64,000 nt of DNA, from the NCBI RefSeq assembly GCF_005049105.1, contig NZ_SUKA01000001.1:1454169-1518168 (forward strand). Reading direction: 5' to 3'. Made by a program: the position numbers and the translations under genes. The first letter of the stretch is position 1, and each line of letters opens with the position of its first letter. The notes below the pieces were generated by a model. That model saw only the letters and a list, made by a program, of their open reading frames with translations, ran no database searches and had not been told where the DNA came from. The DNA comes from Sphingobacterium alkalisoli (GTDB lineage Bacteria; Bacteroidota; Bacteroidia; Sphingobacteriales; Sphingobacteriaceae). Below, piece after piece: positions 54,579 through 63,780 of the stretch.

Positions 54579-54813
54579 CTTAATATAACGCTATTAACAA
54601 TTCATTAACAGATATTTCCGTCTGTCATAACTATCTTAGCTGAACGCTAATACCTTTTAGTAGAGGTTTTGTGAAATTTGACGTGCAAAATAAAATCCCG
54701 CTAATTGGGCCTTAGGCAGGTCTTTGTGTGTTACGGAAATCGAAGCACAGAAGATATATGAAGAATACAAAATGCCATTATACTTGAGTATGAAACTAAG
54801 TACAATCTAAAAA

Positions 54814-57141
54814 ATGAAAATAAACACAATTACACACTGGCTTTGTGTAGCTATTGGATTAGGGACATTACTTCCTAATTCTACACTCGCACAAAAGCTG
54901 AATGGAAAATCTATCGATCCCGTTGATTTGGTCAATCCTCTTATGGGCACAGATTCTAAACCCTCTCTATCTAATGGAAATACTTACCCTGCCATTGGTC
55001 TTCCTTGGGGAATGAATATGTGGACTCCACAAACCGGTAAGAATGGTGATGGATGGCAGTATACTTATGCTTCGGATAAGATCCGTGGATTAAAACAGAC
55101 TCATCAGCCGTCACCATGGATGAATGACTATGGCCAATTTTCTTTAATGCCTGTAACAGGGAAAGGAGCATTTGATCAGGACGAACGTGCAAGTTGGTTT
55201 TCCCATAAAGCTGAAAAATCAACTCCGTATTATTATTCTGTTTATTTAGCAGATCATGATGTCACAGCTGAGGTAACGCCGACAGAACGAGCAGCTTATT
55301 TCAGGTTTACTTATAGCCAAACGGATAGTGCGTTTGTGGTACTCGATGCATTTGATAAGGGATCGGAGGTCCAGATCATTCCTGAAAAAAATATGGTGAT
55401 TGGTTATTCGACACGTTATTCCCGAGGTAAGTTGCCGAATTTTAAGAACTACTTTGTCTTGGTTTTCGACCAGCCTTTCGATAATTTTTCGACATGGGAA
55501 GACAAAAAACGGTTTAACAATAAAACAAAATCGCAAAGCAATCATACCGGAGCTATTTTAGGCTTTAAGGTGAAGGGCAAAAATAATCCAATCCATGTGA
55601 AAGTCGCCTCGTCTTTTATCAGTCCAGAGCAGGCTCTCCTAAACTTAAAAGAGATCGGCGATCGTGACTTTGAAGGAGTGAAAAAGGATGGACGAGCTAT
55701 TTGGAACGAGAAATTGAGCCAGCTGGCGGTCGAAGGAGATAATATTGATCAGATGCGTACCTTTTACTCCACCCTATATCGCACGTTATTCTTCCCGAAT
55801 AAATTATATGAGATAAACGAAGCAGGTGAGAAAGTACACTATAGCCCCTATAATGGGAAAGTACTGCCCGGATATTTGTTCGGAGGAACAGGATTCTGGG
55901 ATACGTTCAGAGCGCTATATCCTTTCTTGAATTTAATGTATCCCTCGATTAATGTTGAAATGCAGGAAGGCCTCCGCAATGCCTACTTGGAAGGTGGATT
56001 TCTTCCAGAATGGAGTAGCCCCGGATTTGCAGATATCATGATCGGAAATAATTCGGCTTCTGTAGTTTCTGATGCTTACATGAAAGGACTTCGTGGCTAT
56101 GATATTGAAACGTTATATAAAGCATTAAAACACGGTGCAAATAATGAGGGGCCAATGACTGCTGTAGGTCGGAAAGGTGTTCAATATTATAATGAGTTAG
56201 GATACGTTCCTTATGATGTAGGAATTAATGAAAATGCGGCTCGGACGCTGGAGTATGCCTATGACGATTTTACGATTTATCAATTAGCTAAAGCCTTGAA
56301 AAAGCCAAAAGAAGATATTGAACTATATGCCAAACGTGCACAGAATTATCGAAATCTATTTGATCCGTCTACAAATTTAATGAGAGGGAAGAATAAGGAT
56401 GGAAATTTTCAAAGTCCGTTTAATCCACTAAAGTGGGGCGATGCATTTACTGAGGGCAATAGCTGGCATTATTCATGGAGTGTGTTTCATGATGTACAGG
56501 GGCTCATTGATTTGATGGGAGGGGAGAAAGTCTTTACACACATGTTGGATAGTGTATTTAATCAGAAGCCGGATTTTGATGACAGCTATTATGGCGGAAC
56601 GATTCATGAAATACGTGAAATGCAAATCGCAGACATGGGGCAATACGCACATGGTAACCAGCCTATTCAACATATGATTTACCTTTATAACTATAGTGGC
56701 GAGCCATGGAAAGCCCAATATTGGATCAGACAGGTACTGGATCGGATGTACAAGGCAACGCCGGATGGCTACTGTGGAGATGAGGATAATGGACAAACCT
56801 CGGCTTGGTATGTGTTTTCATCTTTGGGCTTCTACCCAGTTTGTCCGGCTACGGATGAGTATGTATTGGGGGCGCCGCTGTTTCCCAAAGTGACATTAAA
56901 GTTAGAAAACGGTAAAACGATTGAAATCACCTCTACAAATTCAAGTAATGAAAATGTATATGTAGATGATTTAAAAATTAATGGTAAATCACACGATAAA
57001 AATTGGTTAAGCCATGCTGCCTTAATGAAAGGCGCAAAATTAACTTTTGATATGTCAGAAAGTCCGAATAAAACACGCGGTACTACTAAATCTGCTGTTC
57101 CTTACTCGATGTCCAATGAATTAAAAAGCACTAAAAAATAA
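54814..57141 (+). CDS. GH92 family alpha-mannosidase-like protein (first copy)
   Basis: This 775-residue exported glycosidase has a signal peptide (WLCVAIGLGTLLPNSTLA). It has the GH92 start VDLVNPLMGTDS and PAIGLPWGMNMWTPQT, then GTGFWDTFRALYPFLNLMYP, GGFLPEWSSPGFADIMIG, DDSYYGGTIHEIREMQIADM and DEDNGQTSAWYVFSSLGFYP. The family consists of calcium-dependent exo-alpha-mannosidases acting on N-glycans or mannan; linkage cannot be read. The basic-secretory-protein gene starts 3 bases later. Confidence 0.92.
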   Translation: MKINTITHWLCVAIGLGTLLPNSTLAQKLNGKSIDPVDLVNPLMGTDSKPSLSNGNTYPAIGLPWGMNMWTPQTGKNGDGWQYTYASDKIRGLKQTHQPSPWMNDYGQFSLMPVTGKGAFDQDERASWFSHKAEKSTPYYYSVYLADHDVTAEVTPTERAAYFRFTYSQTDSAFVVLDAFDKGSEVQIIPEKNMVIGYSTRYSRGKLPNFKNYFVLVFDQPFDNFSTWEDKKRFNNKTKSQSNHTGAILGFKVKGKNNPIHVKVASSFISPEQALLNLKEIGDRDFEGVKKDGRAIWNEKLSQLAVEGDNIDQMRTFYSTLYRTLFFPNKLYEINEAGEKVHYSPYNGKVLPGYLFGGTGFWDTFRALYPFLNLMYPSINVEMQEGLRNAYLEGGFLPEWSSPGFADIMIGNNSASVVSDAYMKGLRGYDIETLYKALKHGANNEGPMTAVGRKGVQYYNELGYVPYDVGINENAARTLEYAYDDFTIYQLAKALKKPKEDIELYAKRAQNYRNLFDPSTNLMRGKNKDGNFQSPFNPLKWGDAFTEGNSWHYSWSVFHDVQGLIDLMGGEKVFTHMLDSVFNQKPDFDDSYYGGTIHEIREMQIADMGQYAHGNQPIQHMIYLYNYSGEPWKAQYWIRQVLDRMYKATPDGYCGDEDNGQTSAWYVFSSLGFYPVCPATDEYVLGAPLFPKVTLKLENGKTIEITSTNSSNENVYVDDLKINGKSHDKNWLSHAALMKGAKLTFDMSESPNKTRGTTKSAVPYSMSNELKSTKK

Positions 57142-57144
57142 ATT

Positions 57145-57870
57145 ATGAATCGAAATATCTTTATTAAAATTTTAACATTTATTGCCATCATCACATGTGC
57201 TCATACACTTAGCGCACAAGGATGGGGTGACACACAAAATGATCTAAAAAGTGCAGTGGATGTTGACACCATTACTAAGGGGAAGTTTACATTAGTATGG
57301 ATCAATAAAGACAAGGATTTTAGTCCAACGTTGAAGCAGGAACTGATCGACGTTTATTTCTTGAATTATCCGAAGCAAGCAAAGAGATACAACAAGAATA
57401 CGCGTAAATCGGTTACATTTGTAATAGATCCTGATTATGATGGCGTGGCTGCAGCTGGAGGGGGGGTGATACGCTACAATCCGGCATGGTTTGTCAAAAA
57501 CCCGAGAGATATCGATGTCGTTACGCATGAAATAATGCATATTGTTCAAGAATATCCGAATGGAGCGGGACCAGGTTGGGTAACGGAGGGAATTGCAGAC
57601 TATGTGCGTCATGTGATGGGGGTTGACAATCAAGGGGCGAATTGGAAACTAACGGAATTTAATGAAAAGCATTCCTACAAAGATGCTTATCGTATCACAG
57701 CTCGTTTTTTTTATTGGATTGAACAAAATTACGATAAGAGGTTGGTGGTTAAATTAGATAAAGCTATGCGCACAAAACAATATACACCTGATTTTTGGAA
57801 AAAGAATACAGGAAAAACTATTGACGAGTTGTGGACGAGCTATGCACAAAATCCTAAGTTGAAATCTTAA
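57145..57870 (+). CDS. Basic secretory protein-family peptidase-like protein
   Basis: This 241-residue exported protein has a signal peptide (FIAIITCAHTLSAQGW), then KGKFTLVWINKDKDFSPTL, GGGVIRYNPAWFVKNP and the zinc-type motif DVVTHEIMHIVQEYPNGAGP followed by WVTEGIADYVRHVMG. This is the plant basic-secretory-protein family, considered metallopeptidases (HExxH). Between two GH92 genes, 3 and about 12 bases apart, it suggests stepwise removal of mannose and peptide from glycoproteins. Confidence 0.88.
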   Translation: MNRNIFIKILTFIAIITCAHTLSAQGWGDTQNDLKSAVDVDTITKGKFTLVWINKDKDFSPTLKQELIDVYFLNYPKQAKRYNKNTRKSVTFVIDPDYDGVAAAGGGVIRYNPAWFVKNPRDIDVVTHEIMHIVQEYPNGAGPGWVTEGIADYVRHVMGVDNQGANWKLTEFNEKHSYKDAYRITARFFYWIEQNYDKRLVVKLDKAMRTKQYTPDFWKKNTGKTIDELWTSYAQNPKLKS

Positions 57871-57884
57871 AATCTAGTAAATTG

Positions 57885-60179
57885 ATGTTAAAATTGATAT
57901 TGATCATTTCCTTATTGATTTCTGTTTCGGATTCTACTTTTGCGCAGCAGAGGAAGTTGGTCGATTACGTTAATCCGCTAATAGGGACAGCGAAAATGGG
58001 ACATACATTTCCAGGCGCTACTGTACCATTTGGCGCGGTACAGCTTAGTCCTGATACGGATACAATTCCTTATGCCGTCGATGGTAAATATAACGGAGAT
58101 GTTTATAAATACTGTGCGGGTTACCAATACAACGATCCTACTATTGTGGGATTTAGTCACACGCATTTTAGCGGTACAGGACATTCAGACTTAGGGGATA
58201 TATTGGTGATGCCTACACAAGGGAAATTACAGTTAAATACAGGAACTGCCGAGCGGCCTGAGGAAGGCTATCGATCGCGTTATCGTCATGAGATGGAAGT
58301 AGCTAAGCCGAATTTTTATCAAGTATTGTTGGATGACCACAATATAAAGGCTGAGTTAACTACATCCACTCGTGTGGGGCTGCATAGATACACTTTCCCT
58401 AAATCGACCGAATCCCATATCGTCATTGATCTAACTTCAGGCATTTATAATTACGACGGGAAAAATGTTTGGACCGTATTAAAGGTACATAACGATTCAT
58501 TGATTACCGGATATCGACAAACAAATGGTTGGGCAAGAACACGTACGGTTTATTTCGCGATTCGGACATCTAAACCGTTTAAAAATTATGGTTCAGGTCA
58601 GTTTGACGGTAACCAGGTTTATCGCGGATTCTGGCGCAAATTTGATCAACGAAATAACTTCCCCGATCTAGCGGGACACAACCTCAAGCTACATCTTGAC
58701 TTTGATACGGAAGAACAGGAGTCTATTCTGATGAAAGTTTCCTTAAGTCCGGTGAGTATGACTAATGCAGTAGCTAATATGGAAGCTGAAATTCCGAACT
58801 GGAATTTCGACCAAGTTGTTGCGGAGGGTCAATCTGCTTGGGAAAATGAACTCAAGAAGATTGAAGTGGATATGCTGTCTGAAGAAGATATGGTGAATTT
58901 CTATACCTCGATGTATCACGCGAGTTTGATGCCTACTATCTATATGGATGTAAACGGTGAATATAAAGGTCTCGATCAAGAGGTTCATCAGGCTGACGGA
59001 TTTATAAATTATACGTCTTTTTCGCTATGGGATACATTTAGGGCATTTCATCCGCTTTTGAATTTAATTAATCCATCACGTAATGCGGATATGGTTTCTT
59101 CTATGCTAGCACATTACGACCAGAGTGTACTCAAGATGTTGCCCATTTGGTCACATTATGCCAATGATAATTGGTGTATGAGTGGTTACCATAGTGTTTC
59201 CGTTGTGGTAGATGCTATACTAAAAGGTGTATATAAAGGGGATGCGAATGCTGCTCTACAAGCATGTGTACAGACGGCCAACACGCGCAGGTATGAAGGG
59301 ATTGGTGCCTACATAGACCTAGGCTATGTGCCGGATGATGTGTCGGGAACTTCCGTTTCCAATACCCTCGAATATGCTTACGATGATTGGTGTATCGCAC
59401 AATTGGCAAAAAAGCTAGGTAATGAAACACTGTATCAGGACTTTTCCAAAAGGGCGGAATCCTGGAAAAATCTCTATGATAGTTCGATCGGATTTATGCG
59501 GCCCAAAAATAGTAAAGGGGAGTTCCGTCCCAAATTCGATGTGTTAGAGACCCATAACCAAGGTTTTATCGAAGGAAATACATGGAACTATAGTCTGTAT
59601 GTTCCTCATCAGCCTGTAGAAATGATGAATACTATGGGAGGGGCAAGAAAGCTTGAAAGCTATTTAGATTCTTTATTTACAATGCACCTGCCTGATAAGT
59701 ATTTTGAACACACAGAGGATATTACTCGAGAAGGCATAATTGGGAACTATGTACACGGAAATGAGCCATCACATCATGTCGCCTATCTCTATAATATTAC
59801 AAATAGCCCTTGGAAGACACAAGAAAAAGTGAGAACAATTATCAACAATCAATATCACAACGGTGAAGCGGGGTTAGGAGGGAACGACGATTGCGGACAG
59901 ATGAGTGCGTGGTACATTTTCAGTTCATTGGGGTTTTATCCTGTAGCACCCGGAGATGACACCTATTGGATTGGAAGTCCGTTGGTAAAATCGGCCACGA
60001 TTAATCTGGAAAACGGAAAACAGATACAAGTAAATGCTAGAAACCAAAGTGTAGCCAATAAGTACGTACGAAAAGTGAGCTGGAATGGGAAGGAAATTAA
60101 AGATTTCAAACTTTCTTACGCCTTGTTGCAAAATGGAGGAAGTCTTGAATTCGAGATGTCGAGTAAGCCAAAGAGGTAA
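57885..60179 (+). CDS. GH92 family alpha-mannosidase-like protein (second copy)
   Basis: This protein of ~764 residues has a signal peptide (ILIISLLISVSDSTFA) and canonical GH92 motifs: LVDYVNPLIGTAKMGHTFPG, FSHTHFSGTGHSDLGDI, FSLWDTFRAFHPLLNLI, VSGTSVSNTLEYAYDDWC, EGNTWNYSLYVPHQ and NDDCGQMSAWYIFSSLGFYP. The FSHTHFSGTG form is the common exo-mannosidase subtype, different from the first copy, so the two may act on different linkages. The ATG at 57885 is used; a TTG at 57882 is possible. The operon ends in a strong terminator. Confidence 0.94.
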   Translation: MLKLILIISLLISVSDSTFAQQRKLVDYVNPLIGTAKMGHTFPGATVPFGAVQLSPDTDTIPYAVDGKYNGDVYKYCAGYQYNDPTIVGFSHTHFSGTGHSDLGDILVMPTQGKLQLNTGTAERPEEGYRSRYRHEMEVAKPNFYQVLLDDHNIKAELTTSTRVGLHRYTFPKSTESHIVIDLTSGIYNYDGKNVWTVLKVHNDSLITGYRQTNGWARTRTVYFAIRTSKPFKNYGSGQFDGNQVYRGFWRKFDQRNNFPDLAGHNLKLHLDFDTEEQESILMKVSLSPVSMTNAVANMEAEIPNWNFDQVVAEGQSAWENELKKIEVDMLSEEDMVNFYTSMYHASLMPTIYMDVNGEYKGLDQEVHQADGFINYTSFSLWDTFRAFHPLLNLINPSRNADMVSSMLAHYDQSVLKMLPIWSHYANDNWCMSGYHSVSVVVDAILKGVYKGDANAALQACVQTANTRRYEGIGAYIDLGYVPDDVSGTSVSNTLEYAYDDWCIAQLAKKLGNETLYQDFSKRAESWKNLYDSSIGFMRPKNSKGEFRPKFDVLETHNQGFIEGNTWNYSLYVPHQPVEMMNTMGGARKLESYLDSLFTMHLPDKYFEHTEDITREGIIGNYVHGNEPSHHVAYLYNITNSPWKTQEKVRTIINNQYHNGEAGLGGNDDCGQMSAWYIFSSLGFYPVAPGDDTYWIGSPLVKSATINLENGKQIQVNARNQSVANKYVRKVSWNGKEIKDFKLSYALLQNGGSLEFEMSSKPKR

Positions 60180-60196
60180 GCTTATTTTTTATGATG

Positions 60197-60237
60197 ATAG
60201 AAAGGCTCCATGATTTCACTTCCTGGAGCCTTTCTAT
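60197..60237. terminator. Bidirectional terminator
   Basis: ATAGAAAGGCTCCA (60197-60210) pairs perfectly with TGGAGCCTTTCTAT (60224-60237). It ends the GH92 operon and overlaps the stop codon of the convergent lysine transaminase gene. Confidence 0.9.
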
Positions 60238-61523
60238 TAAATACTTTTTCTGATAATTTCAAAGGCTTTATCGATATCTTCGATGGAAACGGTAAGATGC
60301 GGTCTGAAACGTATACTCTTGTCGCCACATCCCAAGATTAGTAATTTATTATGGAGCGCCTTTTGAACAAAAGTATCTCTCATTTTTTCGTCTTTAAAGT
60401 CGAAGGCAACTAACAAGCCTTTTCCGCGTATGTTAGAAATTTCTGGATACTCCTGAGCCAGTCTCTCCAGTTGTTTTAACAAATATTCACCCTTCTCTTT
60501 CGCCTGAGCGACCAAATTCTCCTTCTCAATAACCTCTAATATCAATTTAAATCTAACCATGTCGACTAAATTTCCTCCAAAGGTAGAATTGATCCGACTT
60601 GATTCTTTAAATACATGATTTTCTATACGATCAAATTTACTTCTACTTGCAAGAATGCCGCATACTTGGGATTTCTTTCCAAATGCGATGATATCCGGAA
60701 TGATGTCGTAATGTTCGTAACACCACATTTTTCCCGTCATCGCCAACCCAGTTTGAACCTCATCAAGAATTAATATAATCTCGTGCTGAGTACAGATGTT
60801 GCGGAGGTTTTGGAAAAACTCTTTTCGGAAATGGTTGTCACCACCTTCTGCTTGTATAGGTTCTATTATTAAACAGGCAATTTCATCTGGATGATTTCGA
60901 ATAGCTGTTTCAATTTCTATAATAGATTGTGCCTCTAAACCAACGGTTTCGGTTAAACTTTCTTCCGTTAATGGGAAGTGTAATTTTGGATTAGTAACAC
61001 GAGGCCAATCGAATTTTGGGAAATACATATACTTTCGGGGATCCTTTGTGTTTGTCAGTGATAATGTGTATCCTGTACGACCGTGGAAGGCTTGTTGAAA
61101 GTGTATAACCTTTCCTGCCTCTTTGTTAATACCTTTTGAAAAGTTTACTCGTGTTTTCCAATCGAAGGCTGCTTTTAAAGCATTCTCAACAGCAAGTCCT
61201 CCACCGTCGATAAAAAAACAGTAATCCAGTTCATTAGGGATTGCCACACGTGCAAACGTATCTAAGAAATCGGCAAACTCCACTGGGTATATATCCGACA
61301 AAGCCAGTTTGTTTATTGAAACGCTCTTTAATAATGCTGAATTTGCAACCAGATGTGGGTGGTTGTAGCCGATAGGTGAAGAAGCGAACATACTGAACAT
61401 GTCCAGATAAGCTTCACCATCTATATCCACCACGTAAGAACCGTTAGATTGCTCCAAATCAATTACCATGGGCAACCCGTCTGCTAATATATGTTTTCCT
61501 AATCTTTGATGTACCTCTCTCAT
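60237..61523 (-). CDS. lat: L-lysine 6-transaminase
   Basis: LAT moves the epsilon-amino group of lysine to 2-oxoglutarate, giving allysine (in equilibrium with piperideine-6-carboxylate). The 428-residue class III PLP enzyme has DIDGEAYLDMFSMFASSPIG, YCFFIDGGGLAVENALKAAF, FHGRTGYTLSLTNTKDPRKY, IEPIQAEGGDNHFRKEF, LILDEVQTGLAMTGKMWCYE and the PLP lysine in PDIIAFGKKSQVCGI. The next step is encoded 15 bases upstream in the same operon. Confidence 0.93.
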   Translation of the reverse strand: MREVHQRLGKHILADGLPMVIDLEQSNGSYVVDIDGEAYLDMFSMFASSPIGYNHPHLVANSALLKSVSINKLALSDIYPVEFADFLDTFARVAIPNELDYCFFIDGGGLAVENALKAAFDWKTRVNFSKGINKEAGKVIHFQQAFHGRTGYTLSLTNTKDPRKYMYFPKFDWPRVTNPKLHFPLTEESLTETVGLEAQSIIEIETAIRNHPDEIACLIIEPIQAEGGDNHFRKEFFQNLRNICTQHEIILILDEVQTGLAMTGKMWCYEHYDIIPDIIAFGKKSQVCGILASRSKFDRIENHVFKESSRINSTFGGNLVDMVRFKLILEVIEKENLVAQAKEKGEYLLKQLERLAQEYPEISNIRGKGLLVAFDFKDEKMRDTFVQKALHNKLLILGCGDKSIRFRPHLTVSIEDIDKAFEIIRKSI

Positions 61524-61538
61524 AATCTTGATTTTTCA

Positions 61539-63068
61539 TTAAAGCTCAAATTGGATACCCTGAGCTAAGGGAAGACTTGTCGTGTAATTTATGGTATTGG
61601 TCTGTCTCCGCATGTAAACCTTCCACGCGTCAGATCCCGATTCCCTGCCCCCACCTGTTTCTTTTTCTCCTCCAAAAGCACCACCTATTTCTGCGCCTGA
61701 AGTACCAATGTTTACATTTGCAATCCCACAATCTGAACCATTTTGGCTGAGAAAAACTTCCGCTTCTCTTAGATCAGTCGTCATGATGGATGAGGAGAGC
61801 CCCTGTCTCACATTATTTTGTATCGCAATTGCCTGCTGTACTTCGCCAGAATATTTTATTAAATATAGTATAGGTGCAAAGGTTTCTTCTTGAACAATAG
61901 GAAACTGATTGTCGACCTCTGCTATAACCGGACTTACGTAACATCCGCTTTCATAGCCATCCCCTTTAAGTACACCGCCTTCTACTAAAATTTTTCCACC
62001 CTGCTCCTTAATTTTTGACAATGCATCTAAATACTTCTGTACGGCGTCGATATCGATAAGAGGTCCCATATGGTATTGCGTATCCAAAGGGTCGCCAATT
62101 TTTATTTGTTTGTAGGCTTCGACCAACGATGTCTTAACTTTGTCATATATACTATCGTGAACGATCAATCTTCTTGTACTTGTACATCGTTGCCCTGCAG
62201 TGCCTACTGCGCCAAATACTGCGCCAATGATGGTCATTTTTAAATCTGCTTTTGGTGTAACGATGATGGCATTATTGCCCCCTAACTCTAAAAGGGTCTT
62301 ACCGAGTCTTTCGGCTACGGTCATCGCTACTTGGCGCCCCATTCGTGTCGAACCTGTTGCTGATATAAGTGGGACACGGGAATCTTTGGAGAGCCAGGTG
62401 CCGATTTCTGCGTTTCCCATTAGGAGAGATGAAATACCTTCAGGTAATTTGTTTGATTTTAATATGTCAGCAAGTATATGTTGACAGGCGATTGCACATA
62501 AAGGCGTTTTTTCACTCGGTTTCCATACCACAACGTTTCCACAGACCAGTGCTAAAGCACTGTTCCATGCCCATACGGCCACCGGAAAGTTAAAAGCAGT
62601 AATAATCCCGACAATACCTAAGGGATGATATTGGTCGTACATACGATGTCCGGGGCGTTCGGAATGAATGGTATTGCCATAAAGTTGACGCGAAATACCG
62701 ACAGCAAAATCGCAAATGTCTATCATCTCTTGTACCTCGCCTAACCCTTCCTGATACGATTTTCCCATTTCATAGGATACCAGTTTGCCGAGAGTTGGTT
62801 TCTTTTCGCGAAGTTTTTCGCCTAGTTGACGGATAATTTCTCCCCGTTTTGGCGCAGGAATATCTCTCCAAATCAATTTTGCATGTTCAGCTTCTTTTAT
62901 TACTTTTTCATATTCTTTATAGGATGTGCATTCTACGCGTGCTATGGGTTTACCATTGGTAGGCGAGGAGGAAAGGATTGTATCCTTATTGGTAAACCAA
63001 TTACTTCCGGTTGAAGTTCCGTGATTTTCTAATTTGATCTTAAGCGTCTTTAATTCTTTATTTGTCAT
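61539..63068 (-). CDS. Aldehyde dehydrogenase, aminoadipate-semialdehyde (ALDH7) type
   Basis: This ~509-residue NAD-dependent dehydrogenase has GIVGIITAFNFPVAVWAWNS, GNVVVWKPSEKTPLCAIACQ, SATGSTRMGRQVAM, LLELGGNNAIIV with the catalytic Glu, and AVGTAGQRCTSTRRLIV with the catalytic Cys. These match the ALDH7/antiquitin branch that oxidises 2-aminoadipate semialdehyde to 2-aminoadipate. With lat it forms a two-step lysine degradation route. The frame is open to 63155, but ATG 63068 gives the normal N-terminus (MTNKELKTLKIKLENHG). Confidence 0.93.
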   Translation of the reverse strand: MTNKELKTLKIKLENHGTSTGSNWFTNKDTILSSSPTNGKPIARVECTSYKEYEKVIKEAEHAKLIWRDIPAPKRGEIIRQLGEKLREKKPTLGKLVSYEMGKSYQEGLGEVQEMIDICDFAVGISRQLYGNTIHSERPGHRMYDQYHPLGIVGIITAFNFPVAVWAWNSALALVCGNVVVWKPSEKTPLCAIACQHILADILKSNKLPEGISSLLMGNAEIGTWLSKDSRVPLISATGSTRMGRQVAMTVAERLGKTLLELGGNNAIIVTPKADLKMTIIGAVFGAVGTAGQRCTSTRRLIVHDSIYDKVKTSLVEAYKQIKIGDPLDTQYHMGPLIDIDAVQKYLDALSKIKEQGGKILVEGGVLKGDGYESGCYVSPVIAEVDNQFPIVQEETFAPILYLIKYSGEVQQAIAIQNNVRQGLSSSIMTTDLREAEVFLSQNGSDCGIANVNIGTSGAEIGGAFGGEKETGGGRESGSDAWKVYMRRQTNTINYTTSLPLAQGIQFEL

Positions 63069-63271
63069 AAAATTAGTTATAATATTCGATGATGATATAA
63101 ATATATAGAATAATTTTTTGTTTTTATGTGTTTTTATTGAATTTTTAATATTCAATTTGTTTTTTATGTAAACAAGCTGCAGTAAATCATTACCTATAGC
63201 TTTTACCTGAAGTTGGTTGTGTCTCCCATAATTTTTTATGCGGATTTATTTGTGTCTTCGTGCTCCTGATT

Positions 63272-63403
63272 TTCTTCGGACCTTCTTCGGACGTTGTTCG
63301 CCCGTTTCGGCCCCGTGAGGTTACGCCTGTCTTACCCCTGTCTTAGTGCTGCCTTACCTTTTCCTGGATAGTCCTAAGATAACACTAAGATAACACTAAG
63401 GCG
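63272..63403. repeat. 11-bp-period tandem repeat blocks in two orientations
   Basis: Three blocks each repeat every 11 bases. TTCTTCGGACC, TTCTTCGGACG, TTGTTCGCCCG and TTTCGGCCCCG start at 63272, 63283, 63294 and 63305. CCTGTCTTACC, CCTGTCTTAGT and GCTGCCTTACC start at 63326, 63337 and 63348. TAAGATAACAC starts at 63375 and 63386, then TAAGGCG at 63397. The third block is roughly the reverse complement of the second. The repeats lie about 220 bases upstream of the rRNA promoters. Confidence 0.8.
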
Positions 63404-63600
63404 AAGCCAATATATCGGTCGAAGATGGTTGGGTATTGGTCAGGGGAAAGGCGGGGGAAGGTGTATACCGGTTACCTGATTTCCGTGCATGAAAGCGGCT
63501 CGGGAGCATGCCGCCGGGTGCTGCCGCCGGGCGGACGTAAATTTATCGTTCAAACTTCCAGTAGGTTACGCTTCGCGTATGAAAAACTTTGTTCGAAAGC
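63404..63600. other. GC-rich region upstream of the rRNA promoters
   Basis: No gene is seen. GCCGCCGGG occurs twice about 13 bases apart near 63510-63532, inside a potential hairpin. The short open frames here have no protein-like composition. Confidence 0.5.
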
Positions 63601-63632
63601 TTGGAAGTAATATTATAAAGTTCCTATCTTTG
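63601..63632 (+). promoter_or_regulatory. rRNA operon promoter P1
   Basis: TTG (63601-63603), a 21-base spacer and TATCTTTG (63625-63632) match the Bacteroidetes promoter. It lies about 370 bases upstream of the expected 16S start. A GCCGGACC/GGTCCGGC hairpin follows at about 63656-63675. Confidence 0.65.
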
Positions 63633-63750
63633 CACCACTCCGCAAGGGAGGAACGGCCGGACCGCAGGGTCCGGCACCTGAAAAAAGAAGGGTTTAACAA
63701 TATTTAAACGCGGAAATCGGAGAGGGCCGAAAAAATAAATTTTTTTTATT

Positions 63751-63780
63751 TTGGAGTTTCGGGAAAGATTTCTACCTTTG
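63751..63780 (+). promoter_or_regulatory. rRNA operon promoter P2
   Basis: TTTTG ending at 63753, a 19-base spacer and TACCTTTG (63773-63780) are near ideal. An AT-rich stretch upstream may act as an UP-like element. This is likely the main rRNA promoter. Confidence 0.75.
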
